A program made the translations under genes and the position numbers. The notes beneath the pieces are model-generated. The model saw nothing but the letters and a program-made list of their open reading frames with translations. It was not told where the DNA came from and did no database searches. This document shows, one piece after another, positions 52,206 to 63,406 of a stretch of 64,000 nt of DNA; the first letter of the stretch is position 1, and the number at the start of each line of letters is the position of its first letter. Where the stretch lies: the NCBI GenBank assembly GCA_026770025.1, contig JAMXDE010000013.1:1798001-1862000 (forward strand), read 5' to 3'. This stretch comes from Craspedostauros australis (taxonomy: Eukaryota; Bacillariophyta; Bacillariophyceae; Mastogloiales; Achnanthaceae).

Positions 52206-54191
52206 ATGAAGTATCGCATCAGCTCGCTCGTTTTGGCGCACATCGCTGCCGCCTCCGCCGTCGAAGATGAGAGGCTCCTTGCCGGCATGCATGCACCCTC
52301 CAGAGACGATGCCAAGGTCGGAGCCAACAAGCTCGCGTGGACTTACTACGGAGATGACTCGGAGAAGACGGCCGAGAAGATCACCGGACTCACCAGGAGG
52401 CTCCGCCGCACCAAGGAGGACATGGACAGCTTCGCTGGTGCGGGCGGGGAGATGGACAAGAAGAAGGCCAAGAGCACGGATGGACCCACCATGATGACCA
52501 GCGACAGTGATGACGGCAAGATGAACAAAGACGGCATGAAGATGAACAAGGACCCCAAGAACGGAGACGTCACCATGGCACCGACCAGCACACCGACCAG
52601 GACACCGACCAGCACACCGACCAGGACACCGACGAGCGCACCGACCAGGACACCGACAAGCGCACCGACAAGCGTACCGACCAGGACACCGACCAGGACA
52701 CCGACAAGCGCTCCAACATCAGCGCCGACCAGCGCTCCGACATCAGCGCCGACAAGCGCACCGACATCGGCTCCGACCAGCGCACCGACCAGCGCACCGA
52801 CATCGGCCCCGACATCAGCGCCGACCAGCGCACCGACATTGTCCCCAACCGCACCAACAGCAGCACCAACTGCGGGCCCGACACGATCTGGAACCATCCC
52901 ACCGACTTCGCAGCCAACGTCAGCACCCACCGCACCCACGGCGGCACCGACCAGCGCACCAACGTCTGTCCCTACTTCGGCACCGACGAGCGCTCCCACT
53001 TCTGCCCCTACTTCGGCACCGACCAGCGCACCTACTTCGGCACCCACGCTAGGCCCTACGGCATCAGTCGCTCCCACTTCTGCCCCTACGTCGGCACCTA
53101 CATCAGCACCCACTTCGGCACCAACCAGCGGCCTGGCGCCGAATATTGTTCAGTTCTTGGCAGAGTTGGGAACGCCATCAGACACCAACGGCCAGAACCT
53201 ACTCGCCACCATCGAGAACGAGACCGATCTTCTCAGCATTTTTGCCAACCAGGACAGCATTACTGAAGGAGTCGCGCTCTTCAACAGAATCAAGGACAAC
53301 TCCGGAATCCTCGCCCAGTTCCAGGAGGCCGCCAGCGCGACTGGAGAAGTCTTAACGGGTACTGCCACAGATGCCATCGCTTTTTGCCAACAGCCTGGCA
53401 ACACCTGCTGCCCCGGAGGTGCCATCGACTGCAGCTGGGTCGGCGTGGCCAGCATCAGCGCCAATAGCTGCATCGGACTGAACTCCTGCAACAGCCTCGA
53501 ACCGCAAACGATCGTGTTCCAGTCGAGCTGCCAAAACCCCGGCCAGAACAGAACCTGCTCCTACTTCAACTTCAACTCCGGTAGTGAGAGGACTGGCGTC
53601 ATCGGCCCATTCTCCTGCCTGGGCGACTCCGCGTGCTACTCCGTCGGAGCACACGCCAACGGATACAGCATCGTCCAACCATTTTCTTGCATCGGAACGA
53701 GTTCGTGCGCGGCAGTGGGAGCCGGAACTGCCTCTTACCTCATTGCCAACCCGATGAGAGGCAACATGGGCACGGACAACAAGCGAAATTCGTTTGTCAA
53801 CATCGGCAGGGGCTCCTGCGCAAACCTCCGTTCGTGTTCGTACATCAATTCGCACTACACCCAAATTGTGTACGGCACGACGGGTAATCGTATCGGCTAC
53901 ATTTACTTCAACCAGTTCGAGGGCAACACCAGAATCGGAGCGGGGACCTGCACCGCATCGTCATCGTGCCAATACATGGGATACGGATACTACTTCAACG
54001 CCGACATCACCCTTGCCGACGGCGTATGCACTCAAATTCCGACAGCCCTAGGCGAGGGTTGCAACCTGTGCCACTTCAACGAATATGGAATGCGAACTTT
54101 CTATCCAAACGGTCCTGCGACAAACGTGTGCTACCCATTGACGGCCACTCTCAACATCCCCAGTGGCAGTACTTGCCTTGCGTGCACGTAG
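52206..54191 (+). CDS. Secreted SAPT-repeat, Cys-rich protein, paralogue 1
   Basis: Single exon, 661 residues. Signal peptide MKYRISSLVLAHIAAASAVE, then a charged pro-region (DDSEKTAEKITGLTRRLRR), then a long array of xPTS/APTS units (about residues 123-309), then GLAPNIVQFLAELGTPSD and a Cys-rich C-terminal domain. That domain repeats the unit I-G-x-(G/F)-(S/T)-C-x4-(S/A)-C: VIGPFSCLGDSACYSVG, PFSCIGTSSCAAVG, NIGRGSCANLRSCSYI and RIGAGTCTASSSCQYMG. Such repeats are frequent in diatom secreted proteins. The array is probably O-glycosylated, in the wall or matrix. No enzymatic motif is seen. Confidence 0.86.
   Translation: MKYRISSLVLAHIAAASAVEDERLLAGMHAPSRDDAKVGANKLAWTYYGDDSEKTAEKITGLTRRLRRTKEDMDSFAGAGGEMDKKKAKSTDGPTMMTSDSDDGKMNKDGMKMNKDPKNGDVTMAPTSTPTRTPTSTPTRTPTSAPTRTPTSAPTSVPTRTPTRTPTSAPTSAPTSAPTSAPTSAPTSAPTSAPTSAPTSAPTSAPTSAPTLSPTAPTAAPTAGPTRSGTIPPTSQPTSAPTAPTAAPTSAPTSVPTSAPTSAPTSAPTSAPTSAPTSAPTLGPTASVAPTSAPTSAPTSAPTSAPTSGLAPNIVQFLAELGTPSDTNGQNLLATIENETDLLSIFANQDSITEGVALFNRIKDNSGILAQFQEAASATGEVLTGTATDAIAFCQQPGNTCCPGGAIDCSWVGVASISANSCIGLNSCNSLEPQTIVFQSSCQNPGQNRTCSYFNFNSGSERTGVIGPFSCLGDSACYSVGAHANGYSIVQPFSCIGTSSCAAVGAGTASYLIANPMRGNMGTDNKRNSFVNIGRGSCANLRSCSYINSHYTQIVYGTTGNRIGYIYFNQFEGNTRIGAGTCTASSSCQYMGYGYYFNADITLADGVCTQIPTALGEGCNLCHFNEYGMRTFYPNGPATNVCYPLTATLNIPSGSTCLACT
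52574..53133 (+). repeat. Coding (APTS)n array of paralogue 1
   Basis: A 12-bp period encoding Pro-Thr-Ser-Ala-type units with variants TRTP, SVP and AAPT. A non-repeat island (SPTAPTAAPTAGPTRSGT, about 52845) divides it. Confidence 0.9.
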
Positions 54192-55471
54192 ATGGGCATC
54201 ATCAACGGCGCTGTAGAGGTATGATATGGTATGATACTACCCTTGCACTTCTCCATCCTCCTCGTTGTCAGGATGGAAGAAACATTAATGTAGACACTTC
54301 ATTTTTTGTGGATGCCCTTCCCCACGTTTATGTTTGCTGTGGCGATGAACTGTCGCCAGGCCATCACGCAAGTTGTTTCCTCTGCTGTTCATTCACTTGT
54401 GTTCGTTGACGATGGGTTGTTGCCATGCAGTACTATCCCTTTGCGACCCAACGCCCAATAATTGGGCAATAGGCAACTCGAAATCAGTTATTGGAACCTT
54501 TGACCCTAACGCCTAGGAGAGGGAACCAATTTTCTTCACATATGCTGGATCCTCTCGAGCTGTTCTTTCCAACCATGCTATTGCATTCATATGTCTTCTA
54601 CTATCGTTAGGTCGCTATCGTCGCCCAAAGTACTCGTGAATCATTGGTTTTCCGCAGTCCCGATACAGAAACGCTCGTTGGGACCTGCTGTCGTTTTGAT
54701 GCAAAAACAATGAGGCACCATGTGAAAACTGTTGTTGATGTTCGAGCTCCAAAATGACAAGCTTCCCCAATGGAAGGAACTGACCCTGATGGGGTAATCA
54801 GGATCCGCGGTTCCTGCAGATTCGGAATGTTGGAAATTCGGGGTTATGATAGTAGCAACCTAATCTGTTATTAGATCGTACTGTTTCAGAACTGTGAGCT
54901 CAACATCATCATCTCTTTCGATTTCATTTTCATATCAGGCATCTTCTGCATCAACATCATGCAATACTGTTGTATTCATGGTTGTCATCGTGCCTTTTCA
55001 TCATACATTGTCATGTACATCTCATGATGCCTTTCATCAGGCATCTTCATCTTGCATATCCTCATTTTCATGCTTGCCTACATTCATGTGATACGTTCCG
55101 CAGTCATGCATCCGTCTTGTCACAGGTTTCATCTCAATCCCTTGTTGTCTTTGACTCCACCTGTTTTACGATTGATCGGTCTTGATTGCTTTTCTGAATC
55201 TGTCTTGTTGTCCAATCATACGATTGATCTTGTCTGCCAGGAGTGATAGAACACAGATGAAAGTGGGTACTTACCTCAAAATTGGGAGTGATCAAGTCCG
55301 TCAATGAAGTAGAGTGAAACTGTGTGGTAGTGTTTTTGTGCTCTGAGTGGTTAATTGATGTTAGATGGTATGTAAGCTGGCCCAATTCAGAACTGTTGGA
55401 GTCTGAATTGTGAGCAGATGGAGATGAAATGATGAAAATGATGCTGAGGCAACATGTGTTGCAACACACAG

Positions 55472-55527
55472 CAGAGCATGAAGTGCAGTGCATAAATTGC
55501 AGTGCATGAAGTGCAGAGCATGAAGGT
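55472..55527. repeat. 14-bp minisatellite, four units
   Basis: Units read CAGAGCATGAAGTG, CAGTGCATAAATTG, CAGTGCATGAAGTG and CAGAGCATGAAGGT. Confidence 0.8.
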
Positions 55528-56299
55528 GTTGTCAAGTTTGCAAGACTGAGGAGGTTCATGGCGCCTCCAATACTGATCTTGCTCCTTGGAACAACAATGA
55601 TGCATGCAGCAAATCCGATCATTGCAGAAATGCGATCTTGCCAAATTTGATGGGATTGATGAGCTTGTATCTGAGCCAAGATGCTCAGGTACATTCACTC
55701 ATCAAGACAGTAGACATTTATGTTCATGTGCGCATAAGGAGGATGACAGGCAGGGCCTGACATCCATCCTTCAACTCATTACCATCTTCAGATACCAAGA
55801 CAGGTATCTGAGCGCCATCGAGAGTTCCGGGAAATGAGATCAACAGAGAAAGAGAAAACGATTCATGATCAAAAGTCTCATGCGTGACCTGACACTGTCT
55901 ACTAAGAACAAGACTAGAAATAGACTAAGGTGAATATAGACTTTTGATCTGATAAGGAGCACGTGCATCACTTGTTTCTGTTTCTCCAAGTGGGATATGA
56001 TTCCTACCCACTGCCCCTGCGCCCCTTTGGGATAGACCTCACTGACCATGAGGTGTCTGGTTGGTTCGGGTTAGGACTCACTATTTTCGCATTGTCATGG
56101 TGTTCATGTCCAAGGAGGACAGGCTGTCTTTCTTGGGAAGACTGAGATCAGTCACGGTTGCGTTGGGTCAAGGGTGTGATCAACAAGAGTCGATTTGTTC
56201 AGTCGTGATTGAAAATAGTGGGAGGTGCGGCAACCATGGATACATTTTTAAGTCGTACCCTCGATTCCTACTGCACTTCAATTGTTGAATCGACAGTAT

Positions 56300-57700
56300 A
56301 TCATTCTGACTTAATATGCCCTTGACTCCCATCACCTTCACTTTTCTCTCGCCATTGTCATCAGTCCATTGCGGATCGCAATTGGATGATGTGGCCCTTG
56401 TGTCTGTCAGAAATCTCCTTTCTAGTATTCTTCATAAACCATCTGCAGTGTTGTCTTCTGATCGCACAAACCTGGCTCTGGCTTCACTGTTCCCAATCAA
56501 TTCTCGAATGAAGTGATGTCGAATGTCGATGCGTCTCGTTCTCGCGGATGTCTGTTGGAAACCTGGGGTGACCCAGTCTCTAGTAGTAGTCTCTGGTTAC
56601 CTATTCATGTTATTGCATTGTTGGAACTGCAAGCACAACATCTTCATCTCTTTTTATTCCATTTGCCAAAGCATACATCATCCACAGTAGCACACAGTCT
56701 TGCCCTTGCTCATGTAGTGCTGTCCCTCTGGTTCATCATGTCATGCATCATGTACTTCATGTACAGTTCATCTTGCAGCATTGATGAATCCTATCATGCA
56801 TCTCAGATATTCCATCTCCTGCTCTCTACCAATAGGGAATAAAGCGTTGTGCTAATACATCAAATGCACAGGCATTCCTGACTTGCTTCATTCGATCAGA
56901 TCACAGTCTCCATGTTTCACAAGAACAGCTTGGATGATTGCTCTTCTGACTTCTCATCCTGAAACATCTCCAATCTTCTCCGATACTTCACCAGTTCGTC
57001 ATCAGGGATTCGTTCACAGGACATCTCACACTTTGTTGTGCTGGCCATCTTCGAATCCTTCTTGTTCGTTGCGACATAGGGGCCGTAGTCTTGTGTATTG
57101 TGATGCTTGTCACGAATCCAACATCGCTGCCCCCTGCAACATACATGTGTGACTCCCATTCCTACATTGAGGTCACAAATGTCACAGTCTGGTTTGCATT
57201 CGGCACGTGGCGTTCTCCACTGCAAAAACACGTGTAGCTCACATTTTCTGTGACATAGCTCCAAAGGGGAGGTGCGGTAACATATTGTTTCATGACACTC
57301 GACTCCCTGCTGTTGGGAGGCACGGCAATGGGGTATTTCAGTACACCCGATTCCTGACACTCGTAGCTGTTGTACAGTGCTTTTTTCGTCAAGAAAAGGT
57401 TCACTGCCATCTTGGGTGTGTACTTCACATCATCAAGCTGGATGATGTGGCCAGTGTTGTCTTGTTTGCTTGACCTTCAAGCCAATGGATCCCATCTAGG
57501 GAGAATCCAGCTTCGTGCTGTCTCCCACTTGGACGAAAGACTTGATGTACCGCACGTTGAAGAGGGCCGCGTCTGAGTGCACGATGTGACACGAAGCTCA
57601 GCTATCGGCAAGCCAGGTGTCCTTGTTGACCTTGTCTTTGTACCAAGTGCTCAGCTTGTGGAGCTGTTCCATGGCAGGTGCTGCCATATCATCTTCGTGG
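56300..57700 (-). mobile_element. Worn Ty1/copia fragment (protease-like and RNase H-like parts)
   Basis: On the minus strand the 57.4-57.65 kb part reads like a Copia gag-protease boundary (WLADS and IKSFVQVGDSTKLD-type text), and the 56.35-56.6 kb part like the end of Copia RNase H (SARTRRIDIRHHFIREL). The integrase and RT parts that should lie between are not recognisable. No LTRs were found. The copy is clearly broken, with several breaks, and old compared with 16191-21877. The ends are approximate. Confidence 0.55.
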
Positions 57701-57714
57701 ACTCCTATTACTTT

Positions 57715-57794
57715 CGAATGACAACTATTTATTTCGAATAACGTCTAAATAATTCTAATAACGACTATTAAAATCGAAATACGTCTAAATAAAT
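57715..57794. repeat. 20-bp AT-rich minisatellite, four units
   Basis: Four diverged 20-bp units in register, of the type CGAATAACGTCTAAATAATT. It lies just outside the worn Copia fragment. Confidence 0.75.
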
Positions 57795-60700
57795 CAACGA
57801 TTTGGTTGTGGCGCGATTACCCGGGATTAAATCAAGTCCAATTGTGTGAAGGTCATTTTCGGAGTTTCTCTTCAGTCATCCCCTAAATGAAATTAATATC
57901 AATGACCCGCGAAGAGTTCGTGACAACGAATGGAGGACTCGCGAACTTTCTTGTTGCAGACACAGCTGTCATTGTCAGCACAACGAGTTTTGATTGGCTG
58001 GGTCAGTCATATCGAAGATTGACTATTTCGACCTTTTCTACCGGGTGCCCCAGGTCTGCTCGCTAAGGGGGCTCTTATGAGTCACATAGCCACCTCCATT
58101 TACAAGGAAAGCTGAGAGGCCTTCCCAAGAAAGGCGTAACGTTTCCGCTGGGGCGGGGGTCTTGTGCTGGCTATCATGCACTCTAGCATGATGTCAAGGC
58201 GGAGCATGGCGCATACTATACGAGCGAAGTACACAAGTCTCAATGAGCTGCGTACGTCGCCTGAATGCGACGGATCGTAACTCGCAAGCGACGGATATGT
58301 AATAGTACCATGCGCTGCCTTTCGATGCCATGGCGCCTCCCGCAGGTCGCTTGCACAATGCCAATGTACAGATGAAGCATAATAGAAACGAAGAGACGAG
58401 ATCTTCCGATTATCTCTCGATTCCCACCCATGTACGGTGTTCCGTGTCATTCGATCAGCCAACCTGATGAGGGAGGATGCGATGAGAGCATCGATCCTGC
58501 AAACTTGTAGAGTCGAGGAGGGCTGAGCTGTCCCATCGTCATCGCAGCCTTGGCGAGCAAGCTTCTGGAAGGCATGGAGCTCTCAGTCGTGGGTGGTGGT
58601 GACCCCCAATGTGCCATGCGACTTGTTTGTTTGCGTGTCTGTGTAGGCTTGTATGGAGAGTATGATATGATACTCGACTTGTACCATCGGTCGATGCCCC
58701 CGTTGTGCATCGGTACGTGGATGTGCATGACATGATCATCACATGAATGTGAATACTCGCGGCTCGCAATTTTCCAAGAGAGACGATGGGGTGAGACGGC
58801 GATCTCGTCATGGTGGAGTACAAGAGGGAGGGTACGGAATGCGCCCTTCGAGCTTTTTCATGTCGTTTGGAAGGATGGTGAAGACGGCGACGATGACGAT
58901 GGTGTGTGACGGAGCAGTTCGAAGCCACTCTCCTCTCAGGCACACGAGCACCGGTCGTCAAAACGGCCATGGCGCACTCAGACGCCATCGTTTTTCATCG
59001 TCATCGTTCATTCAATGCGCGTCGCCATCGTTCATACGCACGGTAGCTGCTGCTCAGCGATCGTCAGCCATCACCCATCCATCCAAACTACACGAACACT
59101 GCTGATCACAAGCTCGCGTTGAAACACAGCGGAACAGTTCGGCTCCAACTCACAGCAACCGTCGCCAACACGACCTTCCTCTCCACCCGGACGACCGCTT
59201 TGCACCACACGAAGCGAGGGCGAGACGGGAGCAACGACAGCAACGGCGATGGTGACAGATCTCTTTTGCGGACAAGGTCTTGTTGTCGCGCAACCATCGC
59301 TTTCTGCTTCGCTGTAACCTTTGCACTCGCCATAATTGTGCGCGGCGGCAGCATCTTCTTTGAGGTTCAATGCATTCTCGTCATGATGGTGGAATGGCCT
59401 CATTCTCCATGTGTATGCTTGCCTACCATTCCCACGCACTCTTCAAAGACCCCCGAAACAGGTGAAAGAACATGGGAAGCAAGATTGAGAGCTGTCGTTT
59501 GCCCATGCTGACCAAACCGAAGCACAGCGAGATAGCATTCCAATTGCTCCCGATTGCCGATTGCGCGTCTGCGCGGAACTTAGCTTTGTTTCCGTTATTG
59601 GCATCTTCCGCTTCACTGTGGGCGTGGCCATTTGAACCACATGTATCGACCAGACATTGCACGAACGAGATTGTATCAACCGGACTGGTCATCGTGACGG
59701 TACTGGTGAGCGTCACTGCATCTGCGCGCAGAAGTTCCACTGTGCGGATCTGTGCTGACAAAAATGATGTCGGTCAATAGTCACAATTTTGGCGTTAGAA
59801 CGACACGTGCAATTTCCGTTATTGGATTCAGCAGGCCGACTGATCTTCCGATGGTCCCTATTTGAATTTTGTCGCACCTGCCCAAAGGTGTCTGTTGTGA
59901 CCAAATTCAGTCGTTGTTGGAATTCTTTGTGGTAACTCCTCGTTGGATTGTTTGGCCGCAAAATCTCCGCTGGTTGTTGTGGCGAGGTGACGAAAGGTGT
60001 TGTTGTTGTGCACAACAGGCCCTGGTCTGCACTGCAGCGCGCTTCGACGGCACGACGGTGCCATGATGGTGTTCAGAGCGGTGTTGTTTGCGATGTAGCA
60101 CGCGGCCACACGAGACGCACAGATGATGACGCAAACGAAAACGTTGGCTGAAAGCGGAGAATGATTCAAAAACGATCAGTCTTCGGCGACCACATCCACA
60201 GAGCACAACCACCGCGGAAGCACCTACTCTCTGCGTGCCTCCGTTGTCCCATACCAACATCAATTTTCGTTCTCACAAATCTCAAGGCCACTCCAGCTCA
60301 AACGCAGACGCAATCAACCACTCCCATCCCGCGACAGCAAGCAGCACGAACATCACGGTGAGTCACACCGCGCTGCGCCAGGCATAGCCGCCACACACGC
60401 ACTTGCACAGCACTATGCATACACGATGATACTGTATGTCGGAAGGTTGTTTTCATGTGATTGGATGCGGCGAATTCTATGATGCGGCTTGTGCACTGGA
60501 GCTGTGCCAGTGATGCGATCATGGACCGCAGGCAATACAACAAACCAAAGGGCCCATGGGCCTTCGGCATGGATCCGATCGAGAGCAACGCCAAGCACGT
60601 GGTCCATTCCATGTGTCGTCTTGTATCTTCATCAAACAGAACGCGAAGACCGGGCGCAGGACGGCGCAACGCGAAAAACATGCAGAGGGTGGTGCCAGGA

Positions 60701-61125
60701 TGACTTGGGAATAGTCATTCCCCAAGCGGTCCTCACCTCCGCTGGTCCACTGCGTTTTTTGTGTGCAAGCCGTTCACGGCAGCTCCTTCACTCATCGCGA
60801 GACGAGATCCAGAGCGATGGATGATGTGCGATGCATCTGTGATACATCCGCGATGCGTGATCTCCCGCAATGCCAATCCAGTGGAGAACGCCGGAGCAAA
60901 CTTGGCATTTCGTCTCACATTTCTCTTCTTTTCCACATCTTTTCCTGCCATTCCGCCGCTATACCTTTGTCTACTGGCGTCTTCGGTCTACTCACTCGTG
61001 CGACACGCATGGCACCGTGCACCTCGCCACAATGCAGACGCTTCAATATCTAATATCAGCCCCCTGTCCTCCCTCCACGTTAATCCATCAATACTCAACT
61101 CAGATACCACGCACACACATCAACC

Positions 61126-63102
61126 ATGAAGTATCGCATCAGCTCGCTCGTTTTGGCGCACATCGCTGCCGCCTCCGCCGTCGAAGATGAGAAGCTCCTT
61201 GCCGGCATGCATGCACCCTCCAGAGACGATGCCAAGGTCGGAGCTAACAAGCTCGCGTGGACTTACTACGGAGACGACGCGGAGAAGACGGTCGAGAAGA
61301 TCACCGGACTCACCAGGAGGCTCCGTCGCACCAAGGAGGACATGGACAGCTCTGCTGGTGCGGGCGGGGGGATGGACAAGAAGGCCAAGACCACGGAAGG
61401 ACCCACCATGATGACCAGCGACAGTAATGACGGTAAGATGAACAAGGACGGCATGAAGATGAACAAGGGCGCCAAGAACGGAGACGTCACCATGGCACCG
61501 ACCAGCATCCCGACCAGCACACCGACCAGGACACCGACAAGCGCACCGACCTCGGCTCCAACCAGGATGCCGACATCGGCTCCGACAAGCGCTCCGACAT
61601 CAGCGCCGACCAGCGCACCGACATCAGCGCCGACAAGCGCACCGACATCGGCTCCGACAAGCGCCCCAACATCAGCACCGACCAGCGCACCGACATCGGC
61701 TCCAACCAGCGCCCCGACATCGGCTCCGACAAGCACCCCGACATCAGCGCCGACCAGCGCACCGTCATTGTCCCCAACCGCACCAACAGCGGCACCAACT
61801 GCGGGCCCGACACGATCCGGGACCATCCCACCGACTTCGCAGCCAACGTCAGCACCCACCTCACCCACGGCGGCACCGACCAGCGCACCAACGTCTGCCC
61901 CTACTTCGGCGCCGACGAGCGCTCCCACTTCTGCCCCTACGTCGGCACCGACCAGCGCACCTACGTCTGCCCCTACGTCGGCGCCTACATCAGCACCCAC
62001 TTCGGCACCTACATCAGCACCCACTTCGGCACCAACCAGCGGCCTGGCGCCGAATATTGTTCAGTTCTTGGCGGAGTTGGGAACGCCATCAGACACCAAC
62101 GGCCAGAACCTACTCGCCGCCATCGAGAACGAGAACGATCTTCTCAGCATTTTTGCCAACCAGGACAGCATTACTGAAGGAGTCGCGCTCTTCGACAGAA
62201 TCAAGGACAACTCTGGAGTCCTCGCCCAGTTCCAGGAGGCCGCCAGCGCGACTGGAGAAGTCTTCACGGGTACTGCCACAGATGCCATCGCTTTTTGCCA
62301 ACAGTCTGGCAACACCTGCTGCCCCGGAGGTGCCGCCGACTGCAGCTGGGTCGGCGTGGCCAGCATCAGCGCCAATAGCTGCATCGGAATGAACTCCTGC
62401 AACAGCCTCGAACCGCAAACGATCGTGTTCCAGTCGAGCTGCCAAAACCCCGACCAGAACAGAGCCTGTTCCTTCTTCAACTTCAACTCCGGTAGTGAGA
62501 GGACTGGCATCATCGGCCCATTCTCCTGCCTGGGCGACACCTCATGCTACTCCGTCGGAGCACAGGCCAACGGATACAGCATCGTCCAACCATTTTCTTG
62601 CATCGGAACGAGTTCGTGCGCGGCACTGGGAGCCGGAACTGCCGATTACCTCACTGCCAACCCGATGAGAGGCAACATGGGCACGGACAACAAGCGAAAT
62701 TCGTTTGTCAACATCGGCAGGGGCTCCTGCGCAAACACCCGTTCGTGCTCCTACGTCAATTCGCACTACACCTACACGATGTACAACGCGATGGGTACTG
62801 CTATCACGTACACTTACTACAACCAGTTCGAGGGCAACACCAGAATCGGAGCGGGGACCTGCACCACATCGTTCTCGTGCCATTACATGGGATACGGATA
62901 CTACTTCAACGCCGACATCACCCTTGGCGACGGCGTGTGCACTCAAATTCCGACAGCCCAAGGCGAGGGTTGCAACCAGTGCCACTTCGGCGAACTTGGG
63001 ATGCCAGTTCCCCCTCCAAATGGTCCTGCGACAAATGTGTGCTACCCATTGACGGCCACTCTCAACATCCCCAGTGGCAGCACTTGCCTTGCGTGCACGT
63101 AG
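61126..63102 (+). CDS. Secreted SAPT-repeat, Cys-rich protein, paralogue 2
   Basis: Single exon, 658 residues, the same plan as the gene at 52206: signal peptide MKYRISSLVLAHIAAASAVE, charged pro-region, SAPT array with a different unit order and number, GLAPNIVQFLAELGTPSD, then the Cys-rich C-terminal domain with all its Cys pairs kept. The differences from paralogue 1 in the C-terminal domain fall mainly in two short patches (62771-62820 and 62981-63020) and are mostly replacements. Both copies keep open frames and identical start contexts, so both are probably functional. Confidence 0.86.
   Translation: MKYRISSLVLAHIAAASAVEDEKLLAGMHAPSRDDAKVGANKLAWTYYGDDAEKTVEKITGLTRRLRRTKEDMDSSAGAGGGMDKKAKTTEGPTMMTSDSNDGKMNKDGMKMNKGAKNGDVTMAPTSIPTSTPTRTPTSAPTSAPTRMPTSAPTSAPTSAPTSAPTSAPTSAPTSAPTSAPTSAPTSAPTSAPTSAPTSAPTSTPTSAPTSAPSLSPTAPTAAPTAGPTRSGTIPPTSQPTSAPTSPTAAPTSAPTSAPTSAPTSAPTSAPTSAPTSAPTSAPTSAPTSAPTSAPTSAPTSAPTSGLAPNIVQFLAELGTPSDTNGQNLLAAIENENDLLSIFANQDSITEGVALFDRIKDNSGVLAQFQEAASATGEVFTGTATDAIAFCQQSGNTCCPGGAADCSWVGVASISANSCIGMNSCNSLEPQTIVFQSSCQNPDQNRACSFFNFNSGSERTGIIGPFSCLGDTSCYSVGAQANGYSIVQPFSCIGTSSCAALGAGTADYLTANPMRGNMGTDNKRNSFVNIGRGSCANTRSCSYVNSHYTYTMYNAMGTAITYTYYNQFEGNTRIGAGTCTTSFSCHYMGYGYYFNADITLGDGVCTQIPTAQGEGCNQCHFGELGMPVPPPNGPATNVCYPLTATLNIPSGSTCLACT
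61492..62043 (+). repeat. Coding (APTS)n array of paralogue 2
   Basis: More uniform in SAPT units than paralogue 1, with fewer TRTP-type variants, around the same central non-repeat island. Confidence 0.9.
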
Positions 63103-63406
63103 ATGGGCATCATCAACGGCGATAGAAAGGTATCGTATGGTATGATACTACCCTTGCACTTCTCCATCCTACTCGTTGTCAGGATGGAAGAAACATTAAT
63201 GTAGACACTTCATTTTTTGTGGACGCCCTTCCTCACGTTTATGTTTGTTGTGGCGATGAACTGTCGCCAGGCCATTGGGCAAGTTGTTTCCTCTCTGCTG
63301 TTCATTCACTTGTGGTGGAGGACGATGGGTTGTTGCTATGCAGTATACTATTAATATGCATAATACTTGCCAAGTGCGCCACTCATCTATTATATTGTAC
63401 GGTACT

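Larger units (their letters stand above)
49443..54434 (+). repeat. Direct segmental duplication, copy 1
   Basis: The unit begins at TGATGTCAAGGCGG and ends near GTTGTTGCCATGCAGTA. It matches 58189-63347 along its whole length at high identity by eye, with indels concentrated upstream of the gene. It holds one SAPT-repeat gene (52206-54191) and 2.76 kb of upstream sequence in which no reading frame is preserved between copies, so that part is probably noncoding. Confidence 0.9.
54435..58188. other. AT-richer spacer between the duplicate copies
   Basis: 3.75 kb with no host gene seen. It holds a 14-bp minisatellite, worn Copia remnants and a 20-bp minisatellite, each listed separately. Composition and lack of long frames set it apart from both duplicate copies. 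Confidence 0.65.
58189..63347 (+). repeat. Direct segmental duplication, copy 2
   Basis: Partner of 49443-54434, same orientation, starting at the same TGATGTCAAGGCGG. It carries about 190 bp (around 59383-59575) and 34 bp (59860-59893) that copy 1 lacks; copy 1 has small segments that are missing here. The gene part is the best conserved. Confidence 0.9.

Noticed and set aside
52346-53113. Long minus-strand frame rich in Gly-Ala-Asp-Val opposite the SAPT array (also 61266-62024)
   Set aside because: A by-product of the 12-bp coding repeat read backwards; it has no leader or domain, and its length simply follows the array.
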